A stretch of DNA of 64,000 nt from Nothopassalora personata. Its lineage: Eukaryota; Ascomycota; Dothideomycetes; Mycosphaerellales; Mycosphaerellaceae. Below are positions 11,401 through 23,167 of this stretch, in pieces. Below the pieces are notes generated by a model. That model made no database searches. It had not been told where the DNA came from and was given only the letters and a program-made list of their open reading frames with translations. Made by a program: the position numbers and the translations under genes. Numbering within the stretch: position 1 is the first letter of the stretch; each line of letters opens with the position of its first letter. The stretch is from NCBI GenBank assembly GCA_033816765.1, contig CM066290.1, positions 2,976,001 to 3,040,000 on the forward strand. Reading direction: 5' to 3'.

Positions 11401-12203
11401 TGCTCCGCCCTTATCGATGAGCGTTATGAGTGTCGGGACAAACCAGTTCCGCAGGAAGTTTATCAAGTGTGAAGTGGAAAGGCTGCTAGCAGGACTGGCA
11501 TGTGAAATAGGAGCAGTTCTAAAAACGAACGTGGTGGTTGCGGCTGACAACACTAAGATTACATCGCTTCTGTCATGACACTGTGTGAAGTACTGGCGAC
11601 GTCGTCATTGCTGCACCCGCGATCTCTGCTACAATAGTTCGAGATAATGCCATTTGCAGACGACCGAGTGCTTTAAGGTCCCTGCGTCAAGCTGAGCTGA
11701 ATCCTGCGGTCCTGCGAGCTCGTTCATGGCTGCCAGATAGGTCATAGTGAGTCTGACTTGCATAATGCCGTGCTGCAATGGGTGGTGATCCATCACGCTC
11801 ACGGCTTATCTGATGAAGGTGCACAGCAGCACTGCTCACATCACGGACTCTTTCCATGGCGCTCTGATCGCAGAAGTATGTCAAGCTGTACGATGATCAG
11901 ATTCTGAGCAGGCCACGAGTGGCCGGTCTCACATCAATGTAGTCTAGCCTTCTATCAGACCGCGTCTTTTGCACAAAACATCATGAACAGATTCCATAGC
12001 GCCAGTCATACTCTTGAGCGTACTAGATTTCCGCTTTTTCCTTTCCCCAACGCCAATCGTCGTTTCCAAAACACTTTTTGAGGTTGCCGCCTTCCTGAAC
12101 GCCAACCACCTTCCCAAAGAGTTCCAGAAGCCAATCTATAGTGTCGATACCACCTCTTGAAGGCCGAGCATCGCGTCGGCAGACAATGTCTTTGGACGCC
12201 TGT
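11401..12203. other. Intergenic, no supported gene
   Basis: This holds the 5' flank of the 498-residue regulator and the 3' flank of the zinc-finger gene. No gene, tRNA or repeat was recognised. Confidence 0.5.
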
Positions 12204-13337
12204 CTACTTCGGCGACGACTTCATTGCATCATGAATGAACAACTGTTGCAGCGATCTATCCGCGCTTGTTTTGCGCTCCGAACTCATCCTACTACCTCTG
12301 GGTGTCCTTTGTTCATATGAGATATCGCCAGCTTCCACCACCCGGAAGGAAGTCTCCGTACTCGCGCCACTCTTGTGTCTCGCATCTCTCAGCAATTGTG
12401 TCGGACTCGTTGAGGCCGTGGGATAAGGTATCACCAAATCAATCGACTTCGAAGTTGAGCAGTTGCAATTCCAAGGATGATGTCGGTTTATGACGGGTCG
12501 ATATGACGCGTTCGACGCTACGGTGCCGTACGAGGAGCTGGGGGAGTGAACGAGGGAAGGTATTGTGCTGCTATCGGTGGTGGTTGAGGAGCGATTCATG
12601 CGAGGGCGGCCGGATCGAGACGTCGCTTGCTCAGCGGCTGCAAAGCCGGAGTAGAACTGGTCCAGGTAGTGCGTTGTATCGCTGTCTTGGCGAGTTCCTG
12701 GATCGCCTGGGGAATCGCTGGAGGAGTTGGAGTCGTAGAGGGAGAGGTCTGGGAAGGCTTGGGACAGTGGGCGCAGGACAGTGGGCGAGCGCTGAGGGAC
12801 GATGACGCCGGAGGCCTGGTCGAAGTAGGAGGGGACGTTTCGAACGATCGAGGGAGACGTGACACTCTCTAGTGATTGCAGGGATGTGGGTCGAGATACA
12901 TCCTTCCTGCGACAACTGAGAATATGTTAGGCCAAGCTCAGCTGATAGTACGAGAATGCGACTTACGCTTCGGAGCAGTACAGGACAGCACCCGGGGTCA
13001 CGATCTGCCTCTCACAGGTCGTGCTGGAAAAAGAGTCAGTACAGAGCCATACGAGTGCCAAGACCTAGACAGGGCTCCCATACCAGAACTGCAAGAAGCT
13101 AGCCATGCCAGTTTCCTCTTCTTCAGCAGGCTGCACTTCTTCTTCTCCACCACCAACACTCCTCCTCCAATGTGTCTTGTTGAACGACGGGCTCTTGGGA
13201 CTCGAGACTTGAGGATGAGCATTGTGATAGGTGGCTCCTCGCTTCAGAGGCGCAGGCTTGGTAGGCCGGGCGTGCGGTGGGAGCAGCTTGCGACCCTGCG
13301 ACGCGGTGCGTACATGCTGCTGCTGGTGCTTGTTCAT
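12204..13337 (-). CDS. ECL1-type zinc-finger protein (life-span regulatory family), 340 residues
   Basis: Three exons, 13084-13337, 12967-13023 and 12204-12915, separated by introns of 60 bp and 51 bp, give one continuous frame. Splicing assembles QFCTTCERQIVTPGAVLYCSEACRRKD, a compact C-x2-C...C-x3-C zinc finger as in the Ecl1/Ecl2/Ecl3 family, which in yeasts extends chronological life span and responds to nutrient limitation. The first finger cysteine is split by intron 1 and the last follows intron 2, which supports the splice sites strongly. The remainder is low-complexity Ser/Thr/Pro-rich sequence with no other domain. The N-terminus (MNKHQQQHVRTASQGRK) is chosen as the first reasonable ATG; the frame is open further upstream, so the true start could be earlier. 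Molecular activity of the family is not settled. Confidence 0.8.
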
Positions 13338-16329
13338 TGGGCGATAAGTGTGAAACCGGGAAACGGATATCAGCGATCTCGCAAGCACATCCGAACGTCC
13401 ACCGTGGCTAGAGCAGCACAATGGCAGGGTGGTAGTATGTAGCGGCCGAGCAGGTGTCTGTCCGGTCTAGCCGAGTCGGCAATGAGCACTATGCGTCGTT
13501 ATTACAGTGGGCAGCCACGTACCGGGCAGTCGAGTGCTCTTGTATGACTGCGAGGTCCCGTCGATCAGCGGATTCGTTATCAGCAGCCAAGATAAGCCAC
13601 GATCGATGGTTATCTATGCGCGTCGGGTGAATGTGCGTCCCGGGACAGAGGTGTCCCAAGTGGTTAGGGAGTCTGGTGGAAGAGGACAAAGGACGGGGTC
13701 ATGAGTAGTAGATGTCGTCGAACGGGCAGTTGTGAATGGTGCAACAGAGGGAGGCATGTGGCAGCGGTGGAGCCAGGTGCAAGTAATGGCTCATATGGCG
13801 CGAGGATGGCATCCTATAGCGGCATCGCAGAGACCCATCTGCGCCTTGCCGAGATATGTGCGTCGCTGCGCGCGTGTTTGGAGTACAGTAGTTCTAGGTC
13901 TACAGCCAGCATCATCATCATCGCACTCCCTAATTCTAACTTCCCGCTGTTGCTCGATCCCGGACGCTCGCGGAGAAAGCACCAGAATGGCAGGCAGGCC
14001 GCAGGCACTCATCATCAAACAGGCACCTCAGGCATCCCTCGGTCCGCGTCAACCGACCACGGCTTCGGGTTGCCCGTTTAGAAACAAGTCATCATCCTCC
14101 TCCACGAACCATGATGAACCTCCCTCCGGATGCCTCTCCCATTGGCACAGTCCAGTATGACACACATGCAACACATGCTCTCCTCGCCGTCGTCCACGAA
14201 TCGCTGTGCTCCCGCTGCACGAAGTGGTGCCCACAGACCATCGCTACCAGGGCTGTGGTCCAAGAGGTCTGGAACGTGACTTGAAACAAACCCCGAGTAT
14301 TTTCCTTCGACGAATCTTCTCTCGACACCTCTCAGGACCGACGGAAAGACATCATCAGGAAGCGCGCCTTGCACTTCCGGGCCTCCGCACGTTCGAAACG
14401 AGCCACAACACCTCATCTTGTGGAGGACACGGTTTCGCGATGCGCCTCGCGACGTTACAGGAGCCTCTCTTTACCAAAGTCTGATGAGGAGGCTGTGCAA
14501 ACAGACGGGACTGCCGCCCCGCCGGTCCACCTTAATGACAGTGACTTCACCTGGGAAACACGACTGTTACGGGACACACATGCTTTGCGTCTTTTTGATG
14601 TTCGTTTTGATCCACCTGCCTACGCAAGCTTTTTCGAGACAGAGCATCATGAGCTGCCCATTCGCAAGCTCGTCTGCTGGACAAACAAGCCCTAGACTTA
14701 TGGAAACGTGCTCATTCTGCTGGTTTGCAACCAGAAAGCCACGCCAGTAACCTCCTAGCACCTCCTCGTTGTTTCCAGCATGTGATCAAGTGGTGGCACA
14801 ATGCTGACTTGGATGCTGGGAAGTAAGAGTCAGTACTCAGCTCCGTAAAGATGATCTTCACGGCCATGTTGGTGGCCATTGCTATCATACATCCCGGCAA
14901 CCCACGTTGCTACCCATGGCGACGTGAGACAACTGTCCCGATCTTGTGAGAGTGGCAAGGACCATGATGGCCATGTAGCCACGTGGCTATCACAGTACCG
15001 CGTTCATGCTTGCTGCCATCGACGTCGATTCTCACTGTCATCACGTTGGCAATCTCCTCACACCGCGATGTTAGGGCGTCCGCTGCCATCGATATGCGAA
15101 ACAGGAGACTGACCGCAGCAGAGATTGCACTCGGGAGGCGGACCAACATGTAGATCCTAATGATGCAGAGGACGTTGAGCCCTCCGATGAAGATTTGCTC
15201 ACAATCAAGGCAGTCTGTGGCGAGTTCCAGGCGGCACTACCCTAAAGATGTGCCAGCGCTAGGTTCCTTCCAGCACGAGTAGCCACATACTCCAGGGAGA
15301 GCAAAAATGACGCAGCAGGATAGCACCCCACCCGAACAACAGGAAGCGCTTGGCGTCAAGACGCTCCTTTACTGAATCGCCCATCTCGTCAAAGCAAGAA
15401 GCCCTGGATCGAGTCACTTTGGCAGCTGACTTTCTGCGATTGCTGTCCCGGGATCGCACAGTGTGGTCGTCTGCGAGACTGCACTTCCGATCCTTATCGC
15501 CTAGCCTTGGGACGATTCGGTCACCTACTGACACGATTGTCAAACCCACACAGGGAACTTTTCGGTGCTGTTTAGTGTTCCAGACGACCACGCATCCCGA
15601 ACACGGAAGACAGGGAGATGAGCTTGTCTCACAGCTCGAGTACCTTCTTCTGAAGCTTGATGTTGGTCTGGCTCCAGAGTCATCGCCAACATGCAGCCAT
15701 TTCCAAAGCTGATGATCGACCAGATTACCGTTCCTAACATCCCGACGACAGACATGTACAATCGTGATAGCAGCTCAACGAAATAGGTTGGAGTTGTTGG
15801 TGAGGAGTAGCAACCGGCCGACGCCTCCGGTACGATGTTACATTCTATGGAAAGCTTTAGCTCACCAGCGCAATCGCGCGAGAGCCTTTGGGGTGTACGA
15901 GACCGAGGCCTCGTCAGCAACGACTGCTGTCATCCCATACTCACTTCTACAGCCCAAACATAGTCTCATCCTGCTCGAACGCCCATTCCACCAGAGCAGG
16001 TCGAGCAGCCTTCTCAATTATCGCCGGTGGTCCACAAAGCAACGTCACATTCCTTTCCTCTGGCCCAAAGAGATGCTCTTTCACTGTGTCCCCATTCACG
16101 TATCCCTTCACGCAAATAATGAAGGAGGATAACTAGCCTTGGATTAATGCACTATGTAACTTACTACCTAAGAGGCTTGAGGATATTATCTATAGCCGTA
16201 GCTAGAAGACAGCACTAGATACACATTGTGACTATAGACGCAATAGACAGCGAAACAAGATGGTGTGGATGTAGATAGCAACAACACCTTAAACGGGCTT
16301 CAAAAAGTAACTCGTCCCACCAGTTGTTT
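13338..16329. other. Gene-poor stretch with coding-like scraps and an AT-rich tail
   Basis: No intact gene is supported. On the reverse strand about 14710-14900 and 15540-15800 read as scraps that look coding (for example MAVKIIFTELSTDSYFPASK and GMLGTVIWSIISFGNGCM) but frames change and stops intervene, so these are probably decayed exons of an unidentified, possibly membrane, protein. From about 16135 to 16260 the sequence becomes AT-rich (ctatgtaacttactacctaa) in a style common in mutated transposon remnants; it abuts the truncated end of the nitrate reductase pseudogene. Confidence 0.35.
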
Positions 16330-18752
16330 TGGGTGGTTTGCTATGTCCGAAGCGAGCAAGCCATCCCATCCCATTCTTGACTCGGATCACTCAAGACATG
16401 CGTAATCGTCAGCAGCCCATCGCTGCCCTTCTCGTACTGCTCCACTTCCTCTCGCAGTAAGATTTCGCCTTCACCTCTTATTATTCGCATCAATCCCCCG
16501 CAACTCGGTCTTATCCTCCGACGTCCAGCAGATCCGCACGATAAGGGAGTACGTACCCACGCGTCAAGTCCGTTCCCCCTAGGACTAGAGAAACTCTCTT
16601 GAACGTCTTCTCCTCGCCGCGAAATGCTGAATTTCCCATTTCCTTGATCCACGATTTCGCCATCTGGGCCTTTGAATCCCGCCTCCCGGCCGATGGGCAA
16701 GGAAGGCATCGAGGGTATTTGAGAACGCGCGCCGCCGGGCGGCTCATCGTCCGCGAAGTAGGTCTTGACGGTGAGTTGGAAGGTGCCGGTTCCGTCGTGG
16801 AGACCTGTGGCCTTGGGTGGGACGTTACTGTCTCGGTCCAGGACCGGTTTGGTCGGTGTGTAGGGCTGCATCGGCATGCGATCGCGCATGTGGAAGCCGA
16901 GTTGGACGTGTTGGCAGGTGTCGATGCCGAGATATTCTGTGCCTTTGGGGAGCTGGAAAGGTGTATTGCGAGGTATCGTGAGAGACGCCGTTCTTGTCCA
17001 GGAGCTTCGCGGCTGTCCAGTGGTGCTTTTGGAGCGCTTGATCAGAAGGGATTTGGCCTTCGGATTCTCGGGCTTGCTCTGCTGTCTTCTTGATGTGCTG
17101 TGCGGCTTTGTCGGTTACGGTGCCGAGGATACGTTCTGAGACGTTGGTTGGCCGCTGGACATGTTGAGGGTCGCACTTACCGTTCAGCTGTCCTCAAGCT
17201 TGTCGTCGTGTACGCGGGAGAATTCTCCTGTTGTCTCGGCGTGGACCTTGCCAGCATGTGGCTGGACCGCTGCGGCACCTCCTGGATGCCGCGGCAGCAC
17301 ACTCGTCGCATCGTGGGCACAGTTGTTCAACACGATTCAGCAGTCTTGCTCCGTGCTCTGCTTCTCGATCTCTTCTTTCGTAAATTGCTTCGGTGGCACA
17401 TCGGTTTTCTGCCCGGCCTCTGCTGTCTCGTTCTCGGCGCTGTTCTTCATCCACCCGGTGAAAGAAGTGGCTTGCCAGTTCGCTTGTCCATATCCTCAAT
17501 GAAACTTGGAACCTGCAAAGTCTGTCAGCATGCGAGCATCATGGCCAAATTTCTGCACCCCATCGCAATGGTTGTAGCGCCGCACACCGTCTTCAAAGTT
17601 GATCACGATGCTCCTCGCCAGGTACTAGTGCTCCAGCTTGTCGCAGCAATAGCTTCTGCTCTGGAAAATGAGGCGCTCCACCCAAAGGATTCTGGCAGCT
17701 TGCGCTGAGCTCTTTGTCACTGACCATCCCATTGTCCCAAATATTATGCATATGACAACTATTCTCGCTCGTATCAATCCAAATCTTGTCCAACCACTTG
17801 ACATTCCTCCCGCCTACATTCCCCGGTATAACCAACCCTCACCGGGTACCCGTGATCTGGTGGGAGCGGCACATCATTCATCTCATCGCCCAGCAGAACA
17901 TTATTATACTCATCCATGATACACTCATACAGGATACTCGTCTTGTAATGCTCATTTGGCTCGTCTGCTCCACGGAAAGCTACGAAATATCGCTGCGTGT
18001 CTTGGTCGTGCATACCTCCAGGAACGCCAGTGGCAAGGAGAACGTTGTGGAGGAGTGGCCCTTTCCAGTAGGCACAGCCCACAGTTTCGGGACCCCAGTT
18101 GAAGTCTTTGGCCTGCTTGATTATTTTCATCTCGCGGCGGCGGCCGTCGTCGCAGGCCATGAAGATGGGAAGGTTGAGGGCGGGAGAGTTTTTTTTGAGG
18201 TCGTTCATGGAGAGTTTGGTTCTCTTGCAGTCATATGTCACGATTTCGTGGAGGTGGGTTTCCCAGACTAGGCGTGGAACTGCTGCGTGGCTGCGGACGT
18301 AGTGGAGTTCGTTAGGTGTGGTGAAGCCGGATTCGAAGATTCGTGAGACAGGTGCGTAAACATTAAGCGGGTGTTTGCCGACGAGTTGAATGAGCTCTAG
18401 TGATCTTAATGTCCAATTGTCCGGTGTAAGCTGGTCCGCTTCGTCGATCGAAGTGTAGGTATGGTTGGTCACCATTCGAATGTCCTTTGCCATAGTTGGA
18501 TGCAAGATATGCTGTGTCCTTTCTCTCTTCTTGGATCGCTCGAGAACAGGCCCGTTGCTGAGGAGTAAGTCGGTCCCATTCGTTCTCCTCCTCGCCTTCT
18601 CCTTGCTCATCCTGCTCGCCGTTCGCAGCTTTATTTGAACCTCCTCCGTCTTGCGCCTTCTCTTCACTCTCCTTTCTCCATTCATCTTCTCGCTTGCTGG
18701 CGTTGATTGGCCAGCCTTGGTCCTTGATACCACTTTCCGTGTGATCCCGCAT
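16330..18752 (-). pseudogene. niaD-like: Nitrate reductase (molybdopterin/cyt b5/FAD) pseudogene
   Basis: The reverse strand carries, in order, the blocks of an assimilatory nitrate reductase in shifting frames. The molybdopterin domain (about 18480-17790) has TPDNWTLRSLELIQLVGKHP, LHYVRSHAAVPRLVWE, FMACDDGRRRE with the Mo-ligand Cys, and FNWGPETVGCAYWKG; it runs into PPDHGYPVRV and then, in another frame, PGNVGGRNVKWLDKIW. The cytochrome b5 domain (about 17400-17200) has FTKEEIEKQ and HPGGAAAV (heme site, codons 17277-17288), but a TGA at 17337-17339 stands where Trp is usual. The FAD region (about 17100-16340) has YTFQLPKGTEYLGIDTCQHV, PYTPTKPV and FKRVSLVLGG. Frames break near 18480, 17830, 16620 and elsewhere. 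The NADH-binding end is missing. It cannot make a working enzyme. Confidence 0.85.
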
Positions 18753-19873
18753 GTATCACCATCCAATTCAGTGCCCTTCTGAGTTAAGACGCGAAATCCT
18801 TGTCGCTCTTTAAAACCTGCTGGAAGTTCACCAAAACGCCCTGCTTTGAAGCCTCCTTGATGCGTTCCAGATCATGATTCATAGAATTGACATCAGCTGA
18901 ATGCTTGATGTCGTACTCGTCTCCAGCCAGCTTTCCTTCCATTCGATGCGGACTTACTTGTGCTCCAGTCTGGTTCGCAATGAACATCGTCGACGGTAGA
19001 GCCAGGATGCTCACTCTTCTGCACTGTCCATCCTGATGTTCTGGGTTGTCTGGCCTTGCGAGCAATGAAGCACAGTGGGCAGAGGGCTAGAGATCTTGTG
19101 GCACACAGCGATATAAGATCATAAGGAAGCTATAGAGAAATTTGACTCCGTTGCAGTACTTGCCTTGTACTTCGTTCACGGCGAACAGATTATCGAACAG
19201 AAGAAACATTTGCCGTACTTCCTATAGTACACAGCACTTACAGTCATCTTCTTGGTGATGACCTCGAGATCTTTGCTGCGTGGATACGCAGCCGCTCCGA
19301 AGCTTATACGCGTTGCTTTTTTTCGACTATTGCAGCGGAGCGTCCAGGAGCTGCGGGGCTTGCCTGCGTGCCTGCGTACGTTGTCGCGTATCGAAGCGCA
19401 GCAGTATTGCATACACGTCGACTCTTCGCACTGTCGTACGCGCTTCGTTCTATTCAACGCATGGTGTCGTCCTCGGGTCTCTCGGTCGCGATCTGCGACA
19501 AATGTCAGCGATCTTCCATCTGATAGTGCACATACCCGCCATCCATTGCTGTCGGCTCGTGGCGTCAGGCTGGGTGCGCAGGGTCGGGACAGTGTTGTCG
19601 TATTGCTCTATTCAGTGACATAATACTGAGTGCCAAGGTGACCACTGTGACAGGATCGTGCAGTATGTACCGCCTCGTCATCGTTGCCCAGTAGCTTCGC
19701 CCTCGCCTGTGAAGTCTTCCTGCTGGTCGTGGGACCTGCTCACCGCTCGAAGTGGTGATCCGCCAATGCATCGTGAGGAGTGTCGAGAATTATGTAAGAA
19801 GCTAGCGAAATGGCGAATGTCTCGCCGGGCACTGCACGGTCAGGTCAAGCATTCGACGCAGGGCTGAGCCTGT

Positions 19874-19917
19874 GTGTGCGAATAACGTTACCCGCACGCA
19901 TATTCGCGTGTGCGATG
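19874..19917. repeat. Copy 1 of a diverged ~40-bp repeat
   Basis: This reads gtgtgcgaataacgttaccc followed by gcacgcat and a closing gtgtgcgatg. It resembles the segment at about 20190-20227 and contains a small internal inverted repeat (cgcacgc / gcgtgtgcg). Confidence 0.35.
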
Positions 19918-20189
19918 CCAAGAGTGTATTGTAGTATGGGTATTGCACCCATGATGGCATCATGATTATCGCACCTTCTGATTTCGCGCGTTTTCGCGTA
20001 TATCGTTGATGTAGCTGTCCTTGAGGACTACTGAAGGTGTTGTTAAATACGCTGTCATTCAACACTTCCGCCTATTCGTGTAGTTCCTATTTGCAGCATG
20101 GAACAGCAGCATTAGCATACCACATTTCGGCTCTCCAGACAGGTTTGTATAGACGCTACACCCCTTCGGGTCCTTACCAGAGAATACGA

Positions 20190-20227
20190 GGTGCGCGAAA
20201 AACGATAACCGCACGCGTTGTGCGAGT
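20190..20227. repeat. Copy 2 of a diverged ~40-bp repeat
   Basis: This reads gtgcgcgaaaaacgataacc then gcacgcg and tgtgcgag, similar in order to copy 1, about 310 bp away. The pair could be traces of a small mobile element or of local duplication. Confidence 0.3.
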
Positions 20228-20317
20228 GGATATCGTTACTCACGATAGTCGCATTATCGCATCGCTCAGCGCTGATTCAACGCACCAAAATAGCCAGGCT
20301 GATCTTGGGTATGGTGG

Positions 20318-20339
20318 TGTTGAGAACCGGTTCTCAACA
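20318..20339. repeat. Perfect 22-bp palindrome
   Basis: The bases tgttgagaacc are followed directly by their exact reverse complement ggttctcaaca, with no spacer. It lies 463 bp upstream of the SDR start codon and could be a dimer-binding operator or a hairpin. Confidence 0.85.
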
Positions 20340-20801
20340 ATCCTTGGCATGGCCTACGCGGATCTCCCCGCGTCTTCGATCGCCTGTTCCACCAATGGCC
20401 GAGGCCTTCGTGTCCGCGGAATCTGGAACGAACTAGGCCAAGAATAGGATTTTGCAAGGGGAGCTGTGTCGGGGAGGGCGCGGAGCAAATGTGTCTTGAC
20501 GTAGCTTCAGGACCTGCGTCGCTGCGTGCGCTGAGGGAAAAGTCGAGGGCTGCTCGGGCTGTCGAATTTCTTACTACTGGAAGATAACATCCACCAAACA
20601 TGTTCCGTTTCGCTGCCACGCTTTGACATTATCCGCAAAGCACCCTGCACTACCTGACCACACTCGGACTCGACAATTTCTGACAGAGTACAGGCTAGCG
20701 TGTCTTGGAGCTCATTCACCACTGTCGAGTCCTCAAACATAAACATCGGCTCGTTAGCTGACGTCTCGCTCCACCGAAGAAACACCACCCCGACCACCAC
20801 C

Positions 20802-22022
20802 ATGTTCAAGCACAGCCTGTTGAGGCAGGTTGCGAGAGCGCCCACCACCACCACCGCCACCAGATCACCCACATCCGCCTTCCTCTCGCGCACAGCAACC
20901 CGCGGCATTCGGATAACGCCAAATGTCCGTGAAGAAGAGAAGGACAAGCATGACGAGTACAGCACAGCAGGGAAGCCAGGTGCCTTCGAGCACGAGGGTC
21001 AATTCTCGCGAACAGACAAGACCATCAAAGTAGAGTATCCTGAGGAGGGTGATTTGCCCAGCTCCAAGCCAGTGCAAGGTCGGGGTGGCTTCCATTTCAA
21101 GCGTACGCTCGCCAGCTTCAGCTTGGAGGATAGAGTCGGTGTCGTGACGGGTGGTGCCCGAGGACTCGGTCTGGTCATGAGCCAAGCACTCCTGCTCAGT
21201 GGCTCCCGTGTGGCGATTGTTGACCTGAACAGTAAGCGCACCGAAAACCCACCCAAAGCCGTCTTCAAAATTAACCTGTCTTGCAGAGGAGGAAGGTGAG
21301 AAGCAAGCGCAACTCCTCATGGAGACCTTCAAGAAGGAGAACCCCGGAGCGACCAATGTTCCACAGGTCACCGCCCACTACTGCGATGTTTCCTCCCCAC
21401 CCTCCGTCGATGCTGCCATGGAGGAGATCCTCGCCGCCCACGGTAAGGTCGACCACCTCGTCACTTCAGCTGGCTTCACCGAGAACTTCGATGCTATCGA
21501 GTACCCACACGACCGTCTGCAGAAGCTCTGGGGCGTCAATGTCGACGGCACATACATCTGGGCCTGTACTGTCGCTAAGCACTTGATGGCACGAAAAGCG
21601 CCAGGGAGTATAGTCATGATCGGAAGCATGAGTGGTGCCATTGTCAACGTGCCACAGCCACAAGCTCCATACAACGCCGCAAAGGCTGCAGTCAGACACC
21701 TGGCCAGCTCGTTTGCTGTCGAGTGGGCTCATGCAGGTATCCGCGTGAACTGCATCTCGCCGGGCTACATGCTCACTGCACTGTAAGTTCGGACCACAGA
21801 AGTTGTGCCACAGGATGAAGAATAGCTAACTCGTGTCACAGAACCAAGAAGATCCTCGACGACAACCCAGAGCTCGCTCAAAAGTGGACCAGCTTGATTC
21901 CACAGGGTAAGATGGGACGACCGGAGGATCTCATGGGTGCGGTCACCTTCCTCCTCAGCGACGCCGCCGGATATGTCACTGGAGCTGATCTTCGTGTCGA
22001 TGGTGGCTACACCGTCACATAA
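20802..22022 (+). CDS. Short-chain dehydrogenase/reductase, polyol dehydrogenase type, 368 residues
   Basis: Exons 20802-21231, 21287-21782 and 21842-22022 join across introns of 55 and 59 bp. The core is a classical SDR: TGGARGLG (116-123) binds NAD(P), TSAGF matches the NxAG element, the catalytic Ser is about 257 in IGSMSG, and YNAAK supplies Tyr272 and Lys276. The close NCISPGYMLTAL and VTGADLRVDGGY are typical of D-arabinitol 2-dehydrogenase, sorbose reductase and mannitol dehydrogenase relatives. The first 110 residues are extra; they start with a basic, Ser/Thr-rich, acid-free leader (MFKHSLLRQVARAPTTTTAT) that could target mitochondria, followed by a charged linker. A role in pentitol or hexitol oxidation is likely by family, but the substrate is unproven. 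Confidence 0.88.
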
Positions 22023-22525
22023 GAGCATTGATATGTTATGAGTTGGGTAGAAGCGGCAATGGCGAGAATGCTGGCCCAAGTGTTGGCAACCAGCGTATAG
22101 AGGTCAAGATGGGCTATAGGCGTTCTAGGGTACTGCATTTCTCGAGTTGCGATCTCGGGTGGTTGTGTACGTTGAGCTGGATAGAACAGTATCCTTGCAT
22201 CACGAAGAAGCACTTCGATTACGCTTTCAACTTTGAGGATTGAGATATGAATGGTAACTATTGAGGAATGGCACGAGCGTAGCAGCCTTGCGCTAGACGC
22301 GGGTTCTTGGAGCAAAGCAATGGCGTGCCATGCCTAACGAGCAGCAGTCTTTCCTTTGCGCGATTGGAAGCGTTATGAACGCTGCTTGCCAACAAAAGGT
22401 GCAAGACAGAATGCACATCTGCTTTGGCTCCTGTAGTCTCAATGAAGCGGACCAACTGAGATGGAAATTCGATTCGACAGTGGCACCGTGCTTTGGTATT
22501 GCATATCATTTCGTATAGACTACTC

Positions 22526-23167
22526 TCACAGAAGTCCTGCCATGCCAAGTAGGCCTGCTACCAGAACAACACCGTCTGCGATACCATCCGAAGACGCAAC
22601 TCCCGTCGATGCTGGAGCGCTAGCCTCTGTGCTAGCAGAGTTCTAAGCCACCGTTCCGGTTCCTGTTTCAGCACTTGCTGTAGCTACAGAGCCTGAATTT
22701 GATACTGTTGCATTGGCAGTCGCCGCCACAGAGGCCACGGGACCTTCACCCGGGTTGAGCTGCCCGGTGCTTGTGCTGTGGGTTGGTTGTAGGTCGTGGT
22801 GGTGGAGGCGCAGTCGCGGCTCAGTTCGAAGATGTCTGAAGCGAGCCGTTGTTAGTGTATTGTCAAGGTAGGGTAGTGGTTCTCCATAGCATTGTCATGT
22901 CCAGCTCTGTCAAAGTTGGCATGGCAAGCGTCGCATTCTGAAAGAATTGTTGACGCATTGGTAGCGCTGTAAATGTAGTTGTTCTCCTGCCCGATCATTC
23001 TCGTCGCTGGGACCAGTCGCGTTGTTGCGTTGAGCTTGCTGTAGGAGCGCAGACTGCATTGCATTGCATTGCATTGGGAAGTCATTGAGCTCGACTTCTT
23101 GTGCTGCTATGCCGAGAGCGAAGGGCCTGACGGCTGCGAGGGTGGTGGTGAGAGTTGTGGTGTGCAT
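22526..23167 (-). pseudogene. Broken GPI-anchor-type cysteine-rich surface protein
   Basis: The reverse strand begins with a signal peptide (MHTTTLTTTLAAV...ALGIAAQE), then ELNDFPMQC, a middle with ILSECDACHANFD, then DIFELSRDCASTTTTYNQPT, a Ser/Thr/Ala-rich stalk and a hydrophobic end (GVVLVAGLLGMAGLL) ending at TGA 22526. This order matches small secreted, Cys-rich, GPI-anchored fungal proteins. The frame is lost at a TGCAT pentanucleotide repeat (23055-23076) just after the first Cys, again near 22760, and the stalk has an in-frame TAG. It is therefore broken. It may once have been a cell-wall protein. The family is recognised only by its general layout. Confidence 0.55.
23055..23076. repeat. 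Pentanucleotide microsatellite (TGCAT)4
   Basis: Four tandem TGCAT units plus TG lie inside the surface-protein pseudogene. The unit length is not a multiple of three, so any change in copy number shifts the reading frame. Confidence 0.9.

Larger units (their letters stand above)
18767..20801. other. Gene-poor stretch with degenerate repeats
   Basis: There is no supported gene. A reverse frame at 18784-19065 is weakly coding-like, but I cannot tie it to the nitrate reductase. The part from about 19870 to 20280 is rich in CGCACGC and CGATAA motifs (see the repeat entries). The last 100 bases are CA-rich leader of the SDR gene. Confidence 0.4.

Noticed and set aside
14078..14695. Overlapping forward and reverse frames of about 110 codons
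   Set aside because: Neither strand shows motifs or splice partners; codon use is not convincing, so no gene is called.
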